Of a DNA stretch of 64,000 bases, positions 51,223 through 60,288 are shown piece after piece. The stretch is from contig NZ_JBLRWZ010000008.1 of NCBI RefSeq assembly GCF_047920995.1, positions 8,551-72,550 on the forward strand, written 5' to 3'. Each line of letters opens with the position of its first letter. Within the stretch, counting starts at the first letter, position 1. Below the pieces are notes generated by a model that saw only the letters and a program-made list of their open reading frames with translations, was not told the origin of the DNA and did not search any database. This DNA is from Aliidiomarina sp047920995. Lineage in GTDB: Bacteria; Pseudomonadota; Gammaproteobacteria; Enterobacterales; Alteromonadaceae. Made by a program: the position numbers and the translations under genes.

Positions 51223-52563
51223 TTGAGAACGCTGTTGAAAACAACACGAGCCCTGCTACACAAATTTGCTCGCCCTTTCGCTCGCCCTTCTGCTCTGCCG
51301 GTTGCGCAACGCAGTGCAGTTATCCTGCTATGTAGTTTAGCCGCCTTAACATTCACCGCTAGCGCCCAACAGCGCAACACGGAGCAGCGCAGCACTGATA
51401 GCGAGGTAAGCGATCGCGGTTGGCGCTGGTTTGAAGTGGAAGTGGTTATCTTCCGTAACTTAGAGCCCAGTACCAGTGGTGCGGAACAATTCTCATTACA
51501 AATGGAGCCTTTTAACGTTGCTGCCAGCCGGGATTTGTTTAGCCCTCGCTTTGCCGAGCGCAATTTAGCGGGCTACATTACTGCTCTGCCGCTCTGTAAA
51601 GGCAGTAAAGGCTTTCTACCGATAGTGCGCAACACGCTTCTTACACCGCGGTTATTAAGTAATGAATTAGCGAATTATTCGGCAGATTCATTCGCCTGTT
51701 ATCGTCACGAGCACCTGCCCTTAGTGGCCGCTTGGTATCAAGATTCGCAAGAGCAATTTAGCCGCACCATTTCTGCGGTGCCTACTGTGGTTAGCGGCAC
51801 TCAGCATTCTTCACGCGAAGAACTCTTAGCGGCTGATATCCCCTTTTTATTGCACCAAAGTAATTTCCGCTTCAATAACCTCCGCCAGCAGTTTGATCGC
51901 CGCGGCGATACCGAAGTATTACTGCACACCGCTTGGGCGCAACCCGTATTTGCTCGTAATCGGGGCCGAAAAATGCGTTTGCTTGGAGGCCGTAATTTCA
52001 GTGCAGAGTATGATTTCTTTGGTTTCCCGAAGGCTCGTAGTGGCTATGCAGAGCTACTGGAAGAATTACGCTACAGCAACGTAAGCAGTAATTTAGAGCA
52101 TCGGGCTATTCGTGCTACTGCTGCTACAGATTTAGCAACCGATAATATGTTCAACGATATCAAAACGCTATTCACCGCTATCGAGCGCAACGCGTTTAAC
52201 TTTGTAGATTACGCGCATCGCGATGTGAATTTACCACAACGCCCCAGCCGCGTGCCTGCTGGCACCCCGAACCAGGTGTGGGAATTCGATGGTTTATTGG
52301 AAATCTATCTCGTGGGCAACTTTCTGCACATTGCCCCTGAGTTTAACTTACGTGAGGTGATTACCCTTAACCCCAGCGCCCGTTCGCCAGAGCAACAAGT
52401 AGATGATTTTTTGAATAATAATGATAATAGCTTGAAGTTCTTGCGCAACTACACCTTTAATCAACTACGCCGAGTTATTTCTCATCAACTCCACTATTTT
52501 GATCATCCCCATTACGGCATGGTAATCGAAATCCGGCGTACCGATTTATCATCAGCACGCTAA
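51223..52563 (+). CDS. csiV: CsiV-like peptidoglycan-binding protein
   Basis: In Vibrio, CsiV is a periplasmic protein that activates the D-amino-acid cell-wall lipoprotein pathway, encoded after mfd. Here WFEVEVVIFRNLEPS is the family signature, and HRDVNLPQRPSR, GLLEIYLVGNFLHIAPEFNL and DHPHYGMVIEIRR follow. The TTG at 51223 has GGGAG seven bases upstream; a TTG at 51217 is too close. The signal peptide has a long basic start and the core AVILLCSLAALTFTASA. The n-region holds a FARP duplication and the linker after cleavage a QRNTE/QRSTD duplication. Confidence 0.87.
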   Translation: MRTLLKTTRALLHKFARPFARPSALPVAQRSAVILLCSLAALTFTASAQQRNTEQRSTDSEVSDRGWRWFEVEVVIFRNLEPSTSGAEQFSLQMEPFNVAASRDLFSPRFAERNLAGYITALPLCKGSKGFLPIVRNTLLTPRLLSNELANYSADSFACYRHEHLPLVAAWYQDSQEQFSRTISAVPTVVSGTQHSSREELLAADIPFLLHQSNFRFNNLRQQFDRRGDTEVLLHTAWAQPVFARNRGRKMRLLGGRNFSAEYDFFGFPKARSGYAELLEELRYSNVSSNLEHRAIRATAATDLATDNMFNDIKTLFTAIERNAFNFVDYAHRDVNLPQRPSRVPAGTPNQVWEFDGLLEIYLVGNFLHIAPEFNLREVITLNPSARSPEQQVDDFLNNNDNSLKFLRNYTFNQLRRVISHQLHYFDHPHYGMVIEIRRTDLSSAR

Positions 52564-52600
52564 TATGCTGCTAAGTAGAACAAAATAAACAACTAATAAA

Positions 52601-52632
52601 AAAGAGGCCGCTTATCTATAAGCGGCCTCTTT
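52601..52632. terminator. Bidirectional terminator between csiV and acnA
   Basis: Fourteen-base perfect stem AAAGAGGCCGCTTA / TAAGCGGCCTCTTT with loop TCTA, A-rich on one side and T-rich on the other, between two converging genes. It should serve mfd-csiV on the plus strand and acnA on the minus strand. Confidence 0.92.
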
Positions 52633-52652
52633 ATTTCACGTTCGTAAATGAA

Positions 52653-55367
52653 TTAAGCCATCATTTCCCGGAGTACATGGTGCAAGATGCCACCACTTAG
52701 GAAATAACGCACTTCGTTCAAGGTATCGATACGGCAGGTAAGCTGAAAGGTTACTTCATCGCCGTTATCCTTGCGCGCAGTAGCCTGAACTTCTTGCCCC
52801 GGCTTAATATCACCACTTAATCCTGTGAGTGATATTTCTTCACTGCCATCCAAGCCTAAGCTTTGTGCACTATCATCATTTTGGAACTGCAGCGGCAATA
52901 CACCCATTCCCACTAAGTTCGAACGATGAATACGTTCATAGCTTTCCGCAATCACTGCCGAAACACCCAATAAACGCGTTCCTTTAGCAGCCCAATCGCG
53001 GCTAGAGCCAGTGCCGTATTCCTTGCCAGCTAATACAACAAGAGGCGTTTTCTCTTCTTGATAACGCATTGCCGCATCGTAAATCGACATTTCCTTACCC
53101 GAAGGTACGTGCCGGGTTACCCCGCCCTCAGAGCCTTTTACCATCAGGTTCTTAATGCGAATATTGGCGAAAGTACCGCGCATCATTACTTCATGATTAC
53201 CGCGGCGGGAACCATACGAGTTGAAATCTTTTATGGCAACACCTTGCTCCTGTAAATATTTACCGGCTGGCGAATCTGGCTTAATAGCGCCTGCTGGAGA
53301 AATATGATCCGTAGTAATGGTATCGCCAAACACCGCCAACACCCGCGCGCCTTGAATATCTTTCGGCGGATCTGCTGGTTTATCGATACCATCAAAAAAC
53401 GGCGGATTAGCTACATAGGTAGATTCATCACGCCATTCATAGGTGAGGCTATCGGGTATTTCCAATGCTTGCCAATGCTCATCACCATCAAATACTTCCG
53501 CGTATTGCTTACGGAACATATCACTTACTACTTTCTCTACTTCCGTTTTAATTTCTTGGGTGCTTGGCCAAATATCAGCAAGATATACTGGTTTACCATC
53601 TTTTCCTGTGCCCAAAGGCTCTTTGCTCAAATCAATGCGCGTAGTACCCGCCAGTGCAAATGCCACCACTAAAGGTGGTGAAGCTAGCCAGTTCGCTTTT
53701 ACTTGCGGATGAATACGCCCTTCAAAGTTGCGGTTCCCCGAAAGCACCGAGGAAACCACCAAATCGCCTTTATCTACCGCTAGCTCAACATCTTCGGGTA
53801 ATGGCCCCGAGTTACCGATACAGGTAGTGCAACCGTAACCCACTAGATCGAAGCCAAGATCATCCAGATAGGTATTCAGCCCCGCCGCAGCAAGGTAATC
53901 GGTAACAACTTTCGAGCCTGGCGCTAATGAAGATTTCACCCAGGGTTTGCGTTGCAAGCCTTTCTCAATGGCTTTTTTAGCCACTAATCCAGCCGCCAAC
54001 ATCACGCTTGGGTTTGAAGTATTGGTACAGGAAGTAATGGCCGCGATCACCACATCGCCATGGCGTAAATGGTGATCCGTACTTTGCAATGGCGACGATG
54101 TTGCATCGCTGAGTTCAGAGCGGTTAATCGATTCCGGCGCACCCATTTCAGGGTCTTCCGCTACCCCCATCGATTCTAAGAGCAAATCGAAGCTTTCCCC
54201 TAACTTACTCAATGAAACGCGATCTTGCGGGCGTTTTGGCCCCGCCAGTGAAGGTTCCACGGTGCTCATATCGAGTTCGAGCGAATCGGTAAATACCGGC
54301 TGGTTACTATCATCACGCCACATGCCTTGGGCTTTCGAATAGGCTTCCACTAAATCAATAGTTTCTTGCTCGCGGCCTGAAAGCTTCATGTAGGTTAAAG
54401 TTTCTTCATCTACGGGGAAGAAACCACAGGTAGCACCATACTCTGGCGCCATGTTGGCAATCGTTGCACGATCCGCCAATGGCAAATTCGCCAACCCTGG
54501 CCCATAAAATTCCACAAACTTACCCACCACGCCTTTCTTCCGCAGCATTTGCGTAACGGTTAATACTAAATCGGTAGCAGTAATACCCTCGGCCAATTCG
54601 CCATCTAAGCGAAAGCCAACCACCTCAGGAATTAACATCGAAATAGGCTGGCCCAACATGGCCGCTTCCGCTTCAATACCACCTACACCCCAGCCTAAAA
54701 CACCTAAACCATTAATCATGGTGGTGTGTGAATCTGTGCCTACCAAGGTATCTGGATACGCCAATGTTTTGCCATCTTCTTCGTGGCTCCACACTACTTT
54801 GGCAAGGTATTCAAGGTTCACCTGGTGGCAAATCCCAGTGCCGGGCGGCACCACACGGAAGTTATCAAAGGCCTTCTGGCCCCAACGTAAAAACTCATAA
54901 CGCTCTTTGTTGCGTTCCATTTCAATTTTTACGTTTTCAGCAAACGCCTCTGGTGAGGCGAATTTATCTACCATTACCGAGTGATCAATTACCAAATCTA
55001 CAGCGGATAGCGGATTAATTCTATCGGCTGGTAATCCTGCTTTCGCCACCGCATCACGCATAGCGGCTAAATCAACCACCGCCGGTACACCGGTGAAATC
55101 TTGCATTAATACCCGCGCTGGCCGATATTCAATTTCGCTACTGGATTTGCGCTCTTTAAGCCATGCCACCATGGCATCAAAATCTTTACTTTGCACCGTA
55201 GTGCCATCTTCATTGCGCAGTAAATTTTCCAACAATACCTTTAGTGAAACCGGCAGTTTACCAATATCACCCAGTTTTTCGGCCGCTTTCGGTAAGCTGT
55301 AATAATGATATTCTTTATCACCCACCTGTAACGAACTTAGGGTGTTCAAACTATTCTTACCCAACAT
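52653..55367 (-). CDS. acnA: Aconitate hydratase A
   Basis: Interconverts citrate and isocitrate through a [4Fe-4S] cluster. The cluster cysteines are visible: AAITSCTNTSNPSVM and GCTTCIGNSGPL. FGDTITTDHISPAGAI, GTFANIRIKNLM and GSSRDWAAKG belong to the C-terminal swivelling domain. The 904-residue length and IRP-like layout indicate AcnA rather than AcnB. With the isocitrate dehydrogenase near 24 kb it covers adjacent steps of the citric acid cycle, though at a separate locus. The 234 bases upstream, to tesB, show no clear element. Confidence 0.95.
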   Translation of the reverse strand: MLGKNSLNTLSSLQVGDKEYHYYSLPKAAEKLGDIGKLPVSLKVLLENLLRNEDGTTVQSKDFDAMVAWLKERKSSSEIEYRPARVLMQDFTGVPAVVDLAAMRDAVAKAGLPADRINPLSAVDLVIDHSVMVDKFASPEAFAENVKIEMERNKERYEFLRWGQKAFDNFRVVPPGTGICHQVNLEYLAKVVWSHEEDGKTLAYPDTLVGTDSHTTMINGLGVLGWGVGGIEAEAAMLGQPISMLIPEVVGFRLDGELAEGITATDLVLTVTQMLRKKGVVGKFVEFYGPGLANLPLADRATIANMAPEYGATCGFFPVDEETLTYMKLSGREQETIDLVEAYSKAQGMWRDDSNQPVFTDSLELDMSTVEPSLAGPKRPQDRVSLSKLGESFDLLLESMGVAEDPEMGAPESINRSELSDATSSPLQSTDHHLRHGDVVIAAITSCTNTSNPSVMLAAGLVAKKAIEKGLQRKPWVKSSLAPGSKVVTDYLAAAGLNTYLDDLGFDLVGYGCTTCIGNSGPLPEDVELAVDKGDLVVSSVLSGNRNFEGRIHPQVKANWLASPPLVVAFALAGTTRIDLSKEPLGTGKDGKPVYLADIWPSTQEIKTEVEKVVSDMFRKQYAEVFDGDEHWQALEIPDSLTYEWRDESTYVANPPFFDGIDKPADPPKDIQGARVLAVFGDTITTDHISPAGAIKPDSPAGKYLQEQGVAIKDFNSYGSRRGNHEVMMRGTFANIRIKNLMVKGSEGGVTRHVPSGKEMSIYDAAMRYQEEKTPLVVLAGKEYGTGSSRDWAAKGTRLLGVSAVIAESYERIHRSNLVGMGVLPLQFQNDDSAQSLGLDGSEEISLTGLSGDIKPGQEVQATARKDNGDEVTFQLTCRIDTLNEVRYFLSGGILHHVLREMMA

Positions 55368-55601
55368 AATCGCTTCCTTCTTGGTGTGTTCTATCTCTTC
55401 TTTAATCGCTATCTATTAGCTTGGGCGTAATTCTCAAAAATTCAAGCTATAGCCACTATATACGGGTTTAATAACGCCCAAAATACGCTGTTCTACCGCA
55501 ATACACTTTTGCTGAACATGCTTTTGCTCATCACGCAATTAGTTCATACTTATCCATTATACTAGTAGGTACAGAAACGCGTGTTGTGAATAGAGGTAAA
55601 T

Positions 55602-56462
55602 ATGAGCAAAGTATTGGATGATTTGCTAAATCTGTTGCATTTAGAACCGATCGAGCAGGGAATTTACCGGGGGCAAAGCCAAGATTTAGGCTTTGCTGCG
55701 GTATTTGGTGGCCAAGTAATGGGCCAAGCGCTCTCAGCAGCAAAAGAAACCGTGCCAGAAGGCCGTGCGGTGCATTCATTTCATAGCTATTTCTTGCGCC
55801 CCGGCGATGCGCAAAAGCCGATTGTGTATGATGTAGAGAACATTCGTGATGGTAAAAGCTTCTCCACCCGCCGTGTGAAAGCAATTCAATATGGCAAGCC
55901 CATATTTCATTTAACTGCCTCATATCAAACCCCAGAGGGGGGCGTTGAACATCAAAGTACGATGCCAGAAGTGCCCGGCCCAGAAGGGTTGCCTTCGGAT
56001 TTAGATATTTATCGGGAACATGCCGAGCTTATTCCTGAGGCCATTCGCAGCAAGTTCACCAGTGAAAAGCCCATCTTGATGCGCTTTGTTACTGAATATA
56101 ACCCCTTTAAGCCCAAAGCCTGTGAAGCCAAACGCTATGTATGGTTGAAAGCCAACGGCACCTTGCCAAACGATGATCGCGTGCATCAGTACCTACTGGC
56201 CTACGCATCAGATTTTAATTTTTTACCTACGTCTATGCAGCCTCACGGGAAAACCTTTGCCGATCCAAAAATCCAGATGGCTACCATTGATCATGCCATG
56301 TGGTTCCACCGCTCATTTCGCATGGACGATTGGCTACTGTATGCAATTGATAGCCCTTCAGCTCAAGGCGCGCGCGGCCTAGTGCGCGGGCAGATTTTCA
56401 GCCGCGATGGCACCTTAGTAGCCTCTACCATTCAAGAAGGATTAATTCGAGAGCGCAACTAA
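55602..56462 (+). CDS. tesB: Acyl-CoA thioesterase II
   Basis: Hydrolyses medium- and long-chain acyl-CoA. The double-hotdog fold has FGGQVMGQALSAAKETVPEGRAVHSFHSYFL and SFSTRRVKAIQ in the first half, and ATIDHAMWFHRSFRMDDWLLYAIDSPSAQGARGL in the second, with the catalytic aspartate, threonine/serine and glutamine neighbourhood (QIFSRDGTLVAS). The 286-residue length equals that of E. coli TesB. AGAGGTAA precedes the ATG. It is followed by an SDR gene after 61 bases and diverges from acnA. Confidence 0.95.
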   Translation: MSKVLDDLLNLLHLEPIEQGIYRGQSQDLGFAAVFGGQVMGQALSAAKETVPEGRAVHSFHSYFLRPGDAQKPIVYDVENIRDGKSFSTRRVKAIQYGKPIFHLTASYQTPEGGVEHQSTMPEVPGPEGLPSDLDIYREHAELIPEAIRSKFTSEKPILMRFVTEYNPFKPKACEAKRYVWLKANGTLPNDDRVHQYLLAYASDFNFLPTSMQPHGKTFADPKIQMATIDHAMWFHRSFRMDDWLLYAIDSPSAQGARGLVRGQIFSRDGTLVASTIQEGLIRERN

Positions 56463-56523
56463 TTTGCGAAATCACTAAAGATTAGCCATTGTTAATACAA
56501 TATTATTTAACAGGGGATCAACA

Positions 56524-57276
56524 ATGAAACTCGAAAATAAAGTAGTGGTAGTAACCGGTGGCGCCAGTGGTATTGGTTTAGCCTCTGTGGAACGCTGTTT
56601 AGCAGATGGCGCCGATGTGGTAATCGCTGATTTAGCGAGCAGCAAAGGCGCTAAATTGGCGAGTGAGCTTACGCAAGAGTACTCTCGCCGCTGCGTATTC
56701 AAGGCACTCGATGTAACCGACACCAGCAATGTAAATGCGGTATTTGCGGAAATTAAAGGTGAGTTTGGCGCCGTAGATGCGGTATTTAATAACGCCGGCA
56801 TTGGCGGCATCTGCCCAGCCCATGAATATAGCGATGAAGATTTCCTGCACGTTGTTAATGTTAACCTCACCGGCGTGTTTCGCGTGGCTCGGGCCGCGCT
56901 GAATATCATGTATGAGCAAGGTTCTGGCTCTATCGTAAACTGCGCATCGATTTTGGGTAAGTTTGGCCAATCGGGCACCGCTGCTTACTCTGCGGCCAAG
57001 GGCGGCGTTGTTAATTTAACCCGCACCTTAGCGTTGGAAGCAGCTCCTCATGGGGTGCGCGTTAGCGGCATTGGCCCCGCCTACATAAAAACACCCTTGC
57101 TTGAGCAGATCGATGATGAAACTATGCAAGCACTCGTTGCCTTACACCCACTGCAGCGATTAGGTACGCCTGCAGAAGTAGCAAATGCATTTGCTTTTTT
57201 AGCTAGTGATGAGGCAAGCTTTATAACAGGCACAACATTAATGGTAGATGGTGGCTTTACTGCTGGTAAATCGTAA
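56524..57276 (+). CDS. SDR-family oxidoreductase
   Basis: Short-chain dehydrogenase with the cofactor motif VTGGASGIGLAS, an aspartate after the second strand (VIADLAS) that favours NAD, NNAG, and the active site formed by NCASILG and YSAAKGG; the C-terminal VDGGF is usual. The substrate is unknown. AGGGGATC precedes the ATG. Between tesB and DUF1028 in one direction, so possibly linked to acyl-CoA or alcohol metabolism, but that is only context. Confidence 0.88.
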   Translation: MKLENKVVVVTGGASGIGLASVERCLADGADVVIADLASSKGAKLASELTQEYSRRCVFKALDVTDTSNVNAVFAEIKGEFGAVDAVFNNAGIGGICPAHEYSDEDFLHVVNVNLTGVFRVARAALNIMYEQGSGSIVNCASILGKFGQSGTAAYSAAKGGVVNLTRTLALEAAPHGVRVSGIGPAYIKTPLLEQIDDETMQALVALHPLQRLGTPAEVANAFAFLASDEASFITGTTLMVDGGFTAGKS

Positions 57277-57333
57277 GCCGCGCTACTCTCACAAAACCAT
57301 TGGAACCAAGCCACTGGCGCGGAGAATTACGAA

Positions 57334-58221
57334 ATGATCGCTACGTTTACCCTTGCTGTTCGCGAACCGGAAACCAATACGCTGGCAATCATCACCGCGT
57401 CTAATTTCTTAGCTGTAGGTTCGCTCGTGCCTTGGATAAACACCCGTGCCGGGCTCATTGTAAGCCAAAGTTTTGCTAATCCTGATGCCGCTGGCTCGGC
57501 ACTAGAATCGCTGCGAGCAGGCCGCACTCCCGAACAAGCGATTGAAGATTTCTTAATTGCCGACGATCTTGCTGATATGCGCCAAGTTGGCGTAATGAAT
57601 GTGGCAGGTGAAAGCGCATTGTACGATGGCGAACAGTGCACACCAGAAGTAGAAAGCTTGGCCAGTAACGATTTCATTGTGTTGGGGAACATGCTGGTAC
57701 CCGGCACAACCCAAGCCATTGCTAGCGCCTTTTCAGCGGCCCGTAATAAAGGCATGGAATTGGGCAGCGCAATGATTAAAGGCATGCTTGCAGGCCAACA
57801 ACATGGTGGCGATAAACGGGGTAAGCTAGCCGCAGCACTCCTTATGAAACGCCAAGGTGGCGGCTATTTAGGCGGTTCAGATACCTTTGTTGATTTGCGG
57901 GTAGATGCCGCAGCAAGGCCACTTGCCGAATTACGCGATTTATATAGCGTGTTTAAGCTCTACAACCCGCAGCATTTCAGCCATCAAATGGTGCCCGTGC
58001 GCCAGCTAAGTGCCGCCGATTTGCGCCTACTCGATGAGCTTCTTGTCCACTTATCGGCTACCTCTCCTAGCCAACATTTAGTAACACTAGAGCAACCTCA
58101 GGCTGTTGCCGAGCTTCTCGGTGCGCACAATTTAGCAAGCAATTACGATGCAAAAAAAGAGCAAGTAAGTTCGTTATTACTTGCGGAAACTGCCGGCTTT
58201 TTGCGCCTTACGGCGTTGTAA
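57334..58221 (+). CDS. DUF1028 family protein (Ntn-hydrolase-like)
   Basis: A 295-residue protein of DUF1028, grouped by fold with N-terminal-nucleophile hydrolases. Conserved features seen: ATFTLAVREPETNTLAIITAS at the start, GLIVSQSFANP, DDLADMRQVGVMN, FIVLGNMLVPG and DTFVDLRVD. The C-terminal part (FKLYNPQHF) is family-typical. No reaction is established. It begins 57 bases after the SDR stop. Its last 45 bases overlap the convergent gene's 3' end. Confidence 0.82.
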   Translation: MIATFTLAVREPETNTLAIITASNFLAVGSLVPWINTRAGLIVSQSFANPDAAGSALESLRAGRTPEQAIEDFLIADDLADMRQVGVMNVAGESALYDGEQCTPEVESLASNDFIVLGNMLVPGTTQAIASAFSAARNKGMELGSAMIKGMLAGQQHGGDKRGKLAAALLMKRQGGGYLGGSDTFVDLRVDAAARPLAELRDLYSVFKLYNPQHFSHQMVPVRQLSAADLRLLDELLVHLSATSPSQHLVTLEQPQAVAELLGAHNLASNYDAKKEQVSSLLLAETAGFLRLTAL

Positions 58222-59127
58222 CCGGTTCAATTTACCGCCCTCAAAATCTTGCCAATTCTCCACCTCAAAGCGATCTTCCGCGCGCACAAAGCGCGTAATC
58301 ATTTCCGGCAGTGGTGTTGGCGAAACATCTTCGGGAATGCGGTAACACTTCAATTCATTGAACGTTGAATTCAAATCTGGCACTTCGCCTGAGGCTACAA
58401 TATATACCTCGCAAAAATCACCCTGCTTCGGGTTCAGCGATATTTTCCGTTCTGCGGTATGCACATCAATCGTGCCATCTTGATTCACTACAATTGCAGG
58501 GTTATCACTGCGCAAACCCATTGTAGGATTATCTTTTATTTTTATTCGAAATCGGCTGGGCACATAATTATAAGGCAGCGGATAAAACGCATCGCCATTT
58601 AAATCGAGCGGAAAGGTGTTCATTGGGTACACTTTACCCGAGGCATTCTCTCGCGCGGTTTCATAAGTACGAATAAATGCTGTAAATCGCAGGTTATACA
58701 GCAATAACGACGATGAAATATAAAAATGAATATTTAAAAATCGATCGCCATTTTCCTCATACATATCGCACATCTTGCGAAATACAATGTTATCGCGCTT
58801 CAGTACGAAGAATTTGTAAATGATAATACCGATAAACAGCGAGGGCGATAACAACGATAGTGTTGCCAAAAATGCACGAATATTTTGGTACAAAAAACGA
58901 TCGGGAAGGCTCCAATTTGGCTCTTTGCCAAATAACTCTGTATAAATGTAGTAAATGTAGTTGATCACTTCGCTGCGATCACCGGTAATAAGCACAAGTA
59001 TTGCTGCGAGCAGAACGGCAACAAACGCGTTAATCACTACATAATCTCGCGTTAACTGCAAAATATTGCGTGAGGCAATATATTGGCGAATTTTAAACTT
59101 TCGCTGGGGATGTTTTGGGGCTGGCAT
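58177..59127 (-). CDS. Two-TM protein with cytoplasmic beta-rich domain, unknown function
   Basis: I do not recognise the family. Two membrane helices are clear, at about residues 30-48 (VVINAFVAVLLAAILVLIT) and 86-107 (LATLSLLSPSLFIGIIIYKF), separated by about 37 residues with several tyrosines. The last 200 residues are soluble, beta-rich and end in a very basic tail (GKLNRLQRRKAQKAG). The layout resembles two-helix channels with a C-terminal cytoplasmic domain, and the FLNIHFYISSSLLLYNLRFTAF stretch vaguely recalls inward-rectifier channels, but no T-x-G-Y-G filter exists, so a channel role is speculative. Overlaps DUF1028 tail-to-tail. Confidence 0.7.
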   Translation of the reverse strand: MPAPKHPQRKFKIRQYIASRNILQLTRDYVVINAFVAVLLAAILVLITGDRSEVINYIYYIYTELFGKEPNWSLPDRFLYQNIRAFLATLSLLSPSLFIGIIIYKFFVLKRDNIVFRKMCDMYEENGDRFLNIHFYISSSLLLYNLRFTAFIRTYETARENASGKVYPMNTFPLDLNGDAFYPLPYNYVPSRFRIKIKDNPTMGLRSDNPAIVVNQDGTIDVHTAERKISLNPKQGDFCEVYIVASGEVPDLNSTFNELKCYRIPEDVSPTPLPEMITRFVRAEDRFEVENWQDFEGGKLNRLQRRKAQKAGSFRK

Positions 59128-59221
59128 GAGTGGCTTAATCCATTATTATTCTTGTAGTTAATAACCTTAACGAATTCTGTGGCGCAGTGCTACTGTTGCT
59201 AAAACCAAATTTGGACCATCT

Positions 59222-60271
59222 ATGTATTTCCGTAGGGTATTACTGTTACGCGCACTACAATTCGCTGGGCTTGTTGCGTGCTTCGGTTCATTTGCTAGCC
59301 ATGCCGCTATTCCGTTAGAGAATCGGAACCTTGAAACGAGTGGCGATAATAGTTTGCGCAGCCCTAACGCAGTTGTGCAATGCGATGTTGTGGAATGCGC
59401 AGAAGTAACAGCAAACAGCATGCCGCAAACAGCCGAAAGCATCCATATCGGCGAGTTTATTGAGCAATTTTGGGAGCTCAATCCCGAATCCAAGCGCGGC
59501 ACCTTTGTAGTTCGCACCTATCAACCAAGTTTTTTCTTACCTGCCCACTACACCACATCTATCAATAAACAGCCGAATAGCCCTAGCCGGGGAGATGCGG
59601 AATTGCAGGAAAATTTCGGCAATGTTGAAATAAAGCTGCAACTATCGCTGCGCACCAAACTGTGGGAAAACTTGTTACTACCCAACGCTGATTTATGGGC
59701 CGCCTATACTCAAATTTCGATGTGGCAAGCCTATAATAACCAAGATTCACGGCCGTTTCGCACCACCGATCATCATCCAGAGATATTCTACACCGTACCC
59801 GTAGCAGAAAAATGGGATGTACTGCCCGGCGCGGCTCGTTTACGCATGTTAACCGCCGGTTTCGCGCACCATTCAAATGGCCAAGCGAAGCCACTCTCGC
59901 GCAGCTGGAATTACACATATTTGGGTGCATTAGCCGAATGGCGGCGCTTTATGATCGAAAGTAAGTGGAAGCAGCGAATTAACGAAACCAATGATGAAGA
60001 TGACAACCCGGATTTAATTCGCTATCGCGGTAATGTTGAAACCACAGCAACCTGGTTGCCCGGGCGCAGTACTGCCAGTATCAAACTCATTAGCCGTGAT
60101 TTATCAACCCGCCGCGGCTCGGTACAATTTGATTTTACCTATCCACTCACTAGCCAAGCCGACGGTTTGCGCGCCTATTTACAGATATTTTCTGGGTATG
60201 GTGAAACGCTAATCGATTATAACCACCGCCAGAACCGCATTGGTATTGGCTTTTTGCTGCTAAATTTTTAG
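59222..60271 (+). CDS. pldA: Outer-membrane phospholipase A
   Basis: Beta-barrel enzyme that removes mislocalised phospholipids from the outer leaflet. Catalytic residues match E. coli PldA: H216 and S218 in AHHSNGQ, and N230 in LSRSWN (same 12-residue spacing). The signal peptide is MYFRRVLLLRALQFAGLVAC through ASHA, and the chain ends in LLNF with a terminal phenylalanine. It carries a longer N-terminal segment before the barrel (residues 30-90) than the enteric enzyme. The SRSWN is followed by Y rather than R. Confidence 0.92.
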   Translation: MYFRRVLLLRALQFAGLVACFGSFASHAAIPLENRNLETSGDNSLRSPNAVVQCDVVECAEVTANSMPQTAESIHIGEFIEQFWELNPESKRGTFVVRTYQPSFFLPAHYTTSINKQPNSPSRGDAELQENFGNVEIKLQLSLRTKLWENLLLPNADLWAAYTQISMWQAYNNQDSRPFRTTDHHPEIFYTVPVAEKWDVLPGAARLRMLTAGFAHHSNGQAKPLSRSWNYTYLGALAEWRRFMIESKWKQRINETNDEDDNPDLIRYRGNVETTATWLPGRSTASIKLISRDLSTRRGSVQFDFTYPLTSQADGLRAYLQIFSGYGETLIDYNHRQNRIGIGFLLLNF

Positions 60272-60288
60272 CCGAGAACAGCTCAACG

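Noticed and set aside
58177..59127. Inward-rectifier potassium channel
   Set aside because: The two-helix layout is suggestive, but no selectivity filter sequence is present, so only an unknown two-TM protein is annotated.
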